Shown one piece after another: positions 16,894-17,903 of a DNA stretch of 17,903 nucleotides. The notes below the pieces were generated by a model, which saw only the letters and a program-made list of their open reading frames with translations, had not been told where the DNA came from and searched no databases. Where the stretch lies: the NCBI GenBank assembly GCA_016743925.1, contig JADGFH010000034.1, positions 1 through 17,903 on the forward strand, read 5' to 3'. The stretch comes from Labilibaculum sp. GTDB lineage: Bacteria > Bacteroidota > Bacteroidia > Bacteroidales > Marinifilaceae. Position numbers and translations under genes: made by a program. How positions within the stretch are numbered: position 1 is the stretch's first letter; each line of letters starts with the position of its first letter.

Positions 16894-16920
16894 CATATGA
16901 AACTTTTAAAACGATAAACT

Positions 16921-17903
16921 ATGAAACTAAAATTAACACTATTACTACTCCTAGTAACTTTATTCAACACAAATTCTTTCTGCCAAATAGAATTAACAGG
17001 ATCTGATCTTGAGGCAAGCTACTGGGGTTTCATACGTAGCAAAATTTTACCCCCCAATGCATACGCTTGTAGATATGAAAAAGATATCAAAGTTCAATTA
17101 AGAGGGAACTTCACTCATCTCGATTCTTTAAATATTAAAAAAAACATTCAAGAGGTTGGACAACTTATAGAAACGGTAAATATTAAACTGGTAGATTCCT
17201 TAGGAAACTTAACTTTAACTCTATCCAATACTCTATCCAAATCAAAAAATAGAGGATTACTCCTAGTTCATAACCTCTATGCTCTAAGAAAGAAAGGAAT
17301 TATTCAATCACAAGAATACAAATTTGCCTTAGATTCTTTAATGAGTCAAGAAGAACGAAATGTCTATTTTCGTTACTATATAGTACATTCATTATCGATG
17401 AAACAAAACAACCCCAGAGGAGGTAATTTTAAGTTTCACTCAAGTGTCTTTGAGGAAGATAGCCCTATAAAATCTAGGATTAATGGAGCAGATGAATTTT
17501 TAATAAGCAAGCTCTATTCTAAAGATTTTTATAATCAATTCAAAACGAACTTTTCGGGTACTAAAATGCAATATTACGATTACCGATATGGTGATAAAAT
17601 CAGACTCATTACGGAAATTGCAGGTGTCATGTTAGGATTCATCGTATTCCTTCTATTATTGAAATATCAAGTTATTACCACGGAGGTAAATCGTTTAGTA
17701 GTGTATCTAAAACAAGGTTTTATTACCATTAATTGCATTATTTTCTTTTACCTTTTATTACAAGGTTTTGCGCAATTACAATACATTCCAAGCTTATGGT
17801 TCATAAAAATTTGGCTTGGAACAGAAATAATACTTTTTATTCTATTAACTGGCCTTTATTATTTAGAACAAAAAGTAAAAAGCTCTAAAATTTCACATAA
17901 ATT
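16921..17903 (+). CDS. Secreted/membrane protein, cut by the window end (possible sensor)
   Basis: The frame opens with ATG at 16921 and has no stop before the window ends, giving 327 residues plus a partial codon. Residues 1-21 form a clear signal peptide (MKLKLTLLLLLV, then ...TNSFCQ); the Cys is not in a proper lipobox. About 200 residues of predicted periplasmic domain follow, with no recognised motif. Three membrane helices then lie at about 229-249, 266-284 and 292-315. A charged segment (YLEQKVKSS) enters the cytoplasm where the window ends. A signal peptide, an extracytoplasmic domain, a few helices and a cytoplasmic continuation is the usual shape of a membrane sensor, often a histidine kinase, but no kinase motif is inside the window, so that is a guess. 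The gene follows the dehydrogenase terminator and has an inverted repeat near its start. Confidence 0.7.
   Translation, partial: MKLKLTLLLLLVTLFNTNSFCQIELTGSDLEASYWGFIRSKILPPNAYACRYEKDIKVQLRGNFTHLDSLNIKKNIQEVGQLIETVNIKLVDSLGNLTLTLSNTLSKSKNRGLLLVHNLYALRKKGIIQSQEYKFALDSLMSQEERNVYFRYYIVHSLSMKQNNPRGGNFKFHSSVFEEDSPIKSRINGADEFLISKLYSKDFYNQFKTNFSGTKMQYYDYRYGDKIRLITEIAGVMLGFIVFLLLLKYQVITTEVNRLVVYLKQGFITINCIIFFYLLLQGFAQLQYIPSLWFIKIWLGTEIILFILLTGLYYLEQKVKSSKISHK

Noticed and set aside
1..17903. CRISPR arrays, tRNA or rRNA genes, insertion sequences, phage genes
   Set aside because: No regularly spaced direct repeats, cloverleaf sequences, transposase motifs or phage proteins were seen on either strand.

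Overview
The window comes from a low-GC member of the Bacteroidota, most likely a fermentative, Bacteroidales/Marinilabiliales-type organism. Four things point there. Several genes carry the Bacteroidota -7 promoter element TAnnTTTG, and purine-rich ribosome binding sites are weak or absent. There is a periplasmic-propeller (Reg_prop plus Y_Y_Y) sensor kinase. Signal peptides end in '...GQ' or '...CQ'. The genus cannot be fixed from the sequence alone.

Layout. Positions 1-1100, plus strand: a small SET-domain protein with a post-SET cysteine cluster, then an RDD-family membrane protein. Positions 1259-4283, plus strand: a promoter and a 989-residue cytosolic histidine kinase with about six PAS domains. 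Positions 4333-5484, minus strand: a twitch-type radical SAM protein, convergent with the kinase. Positions 5485-5882: a gene-poor stretch with degenerate interspersed repeats and a strong terminator. Positions 5883-7764, minus strand: two tandem, diverged phosphotransacylases of the phosphate acetyl/butyryltransferase family, separated by a small perfect hairpin. Positions 7959-10997, minus strand: a two-component propeller sensor kinase. Positions 11188-13534, minus strand: promoter, pta, ackA and terminator, which is the acetate-forming operon. Positions 13692-16655, plus strand and divergent from pta: a 987-residue FAD and Fe-S D-lactate/2-hydroxyacid dehydrogenase. It carries a short in-frame palindromic insertion. 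Positions 16921-17903, plus strand: a secreted or membrane protein cut off by the window edge.

How the genes fit together. Positions 5.8-16.7 kb look like a carbon-end-product island. The FAD/Fe-S enzyme would oxidise D-lactate (or a related 2-hydroxy acid) to the 2-oxo acid. Pta converts acetyl-CoA to acetyl phosphate, and AckA uses that to make ATP and acetate. The two extra phosphotransacylases would do the same for other acyl-CoAs, but no butyrate kinase lies in the window. The propeller kinase sits between the two acyl-phosphate gene groups, so a link to sensing of nutrients or redox state is attractive but unproven. Neither complete sensor kinase has a receiver domain or an adjacent response regulator. 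No tRNA, rRNA, CRISPR array, transposase or phage gene was seen.
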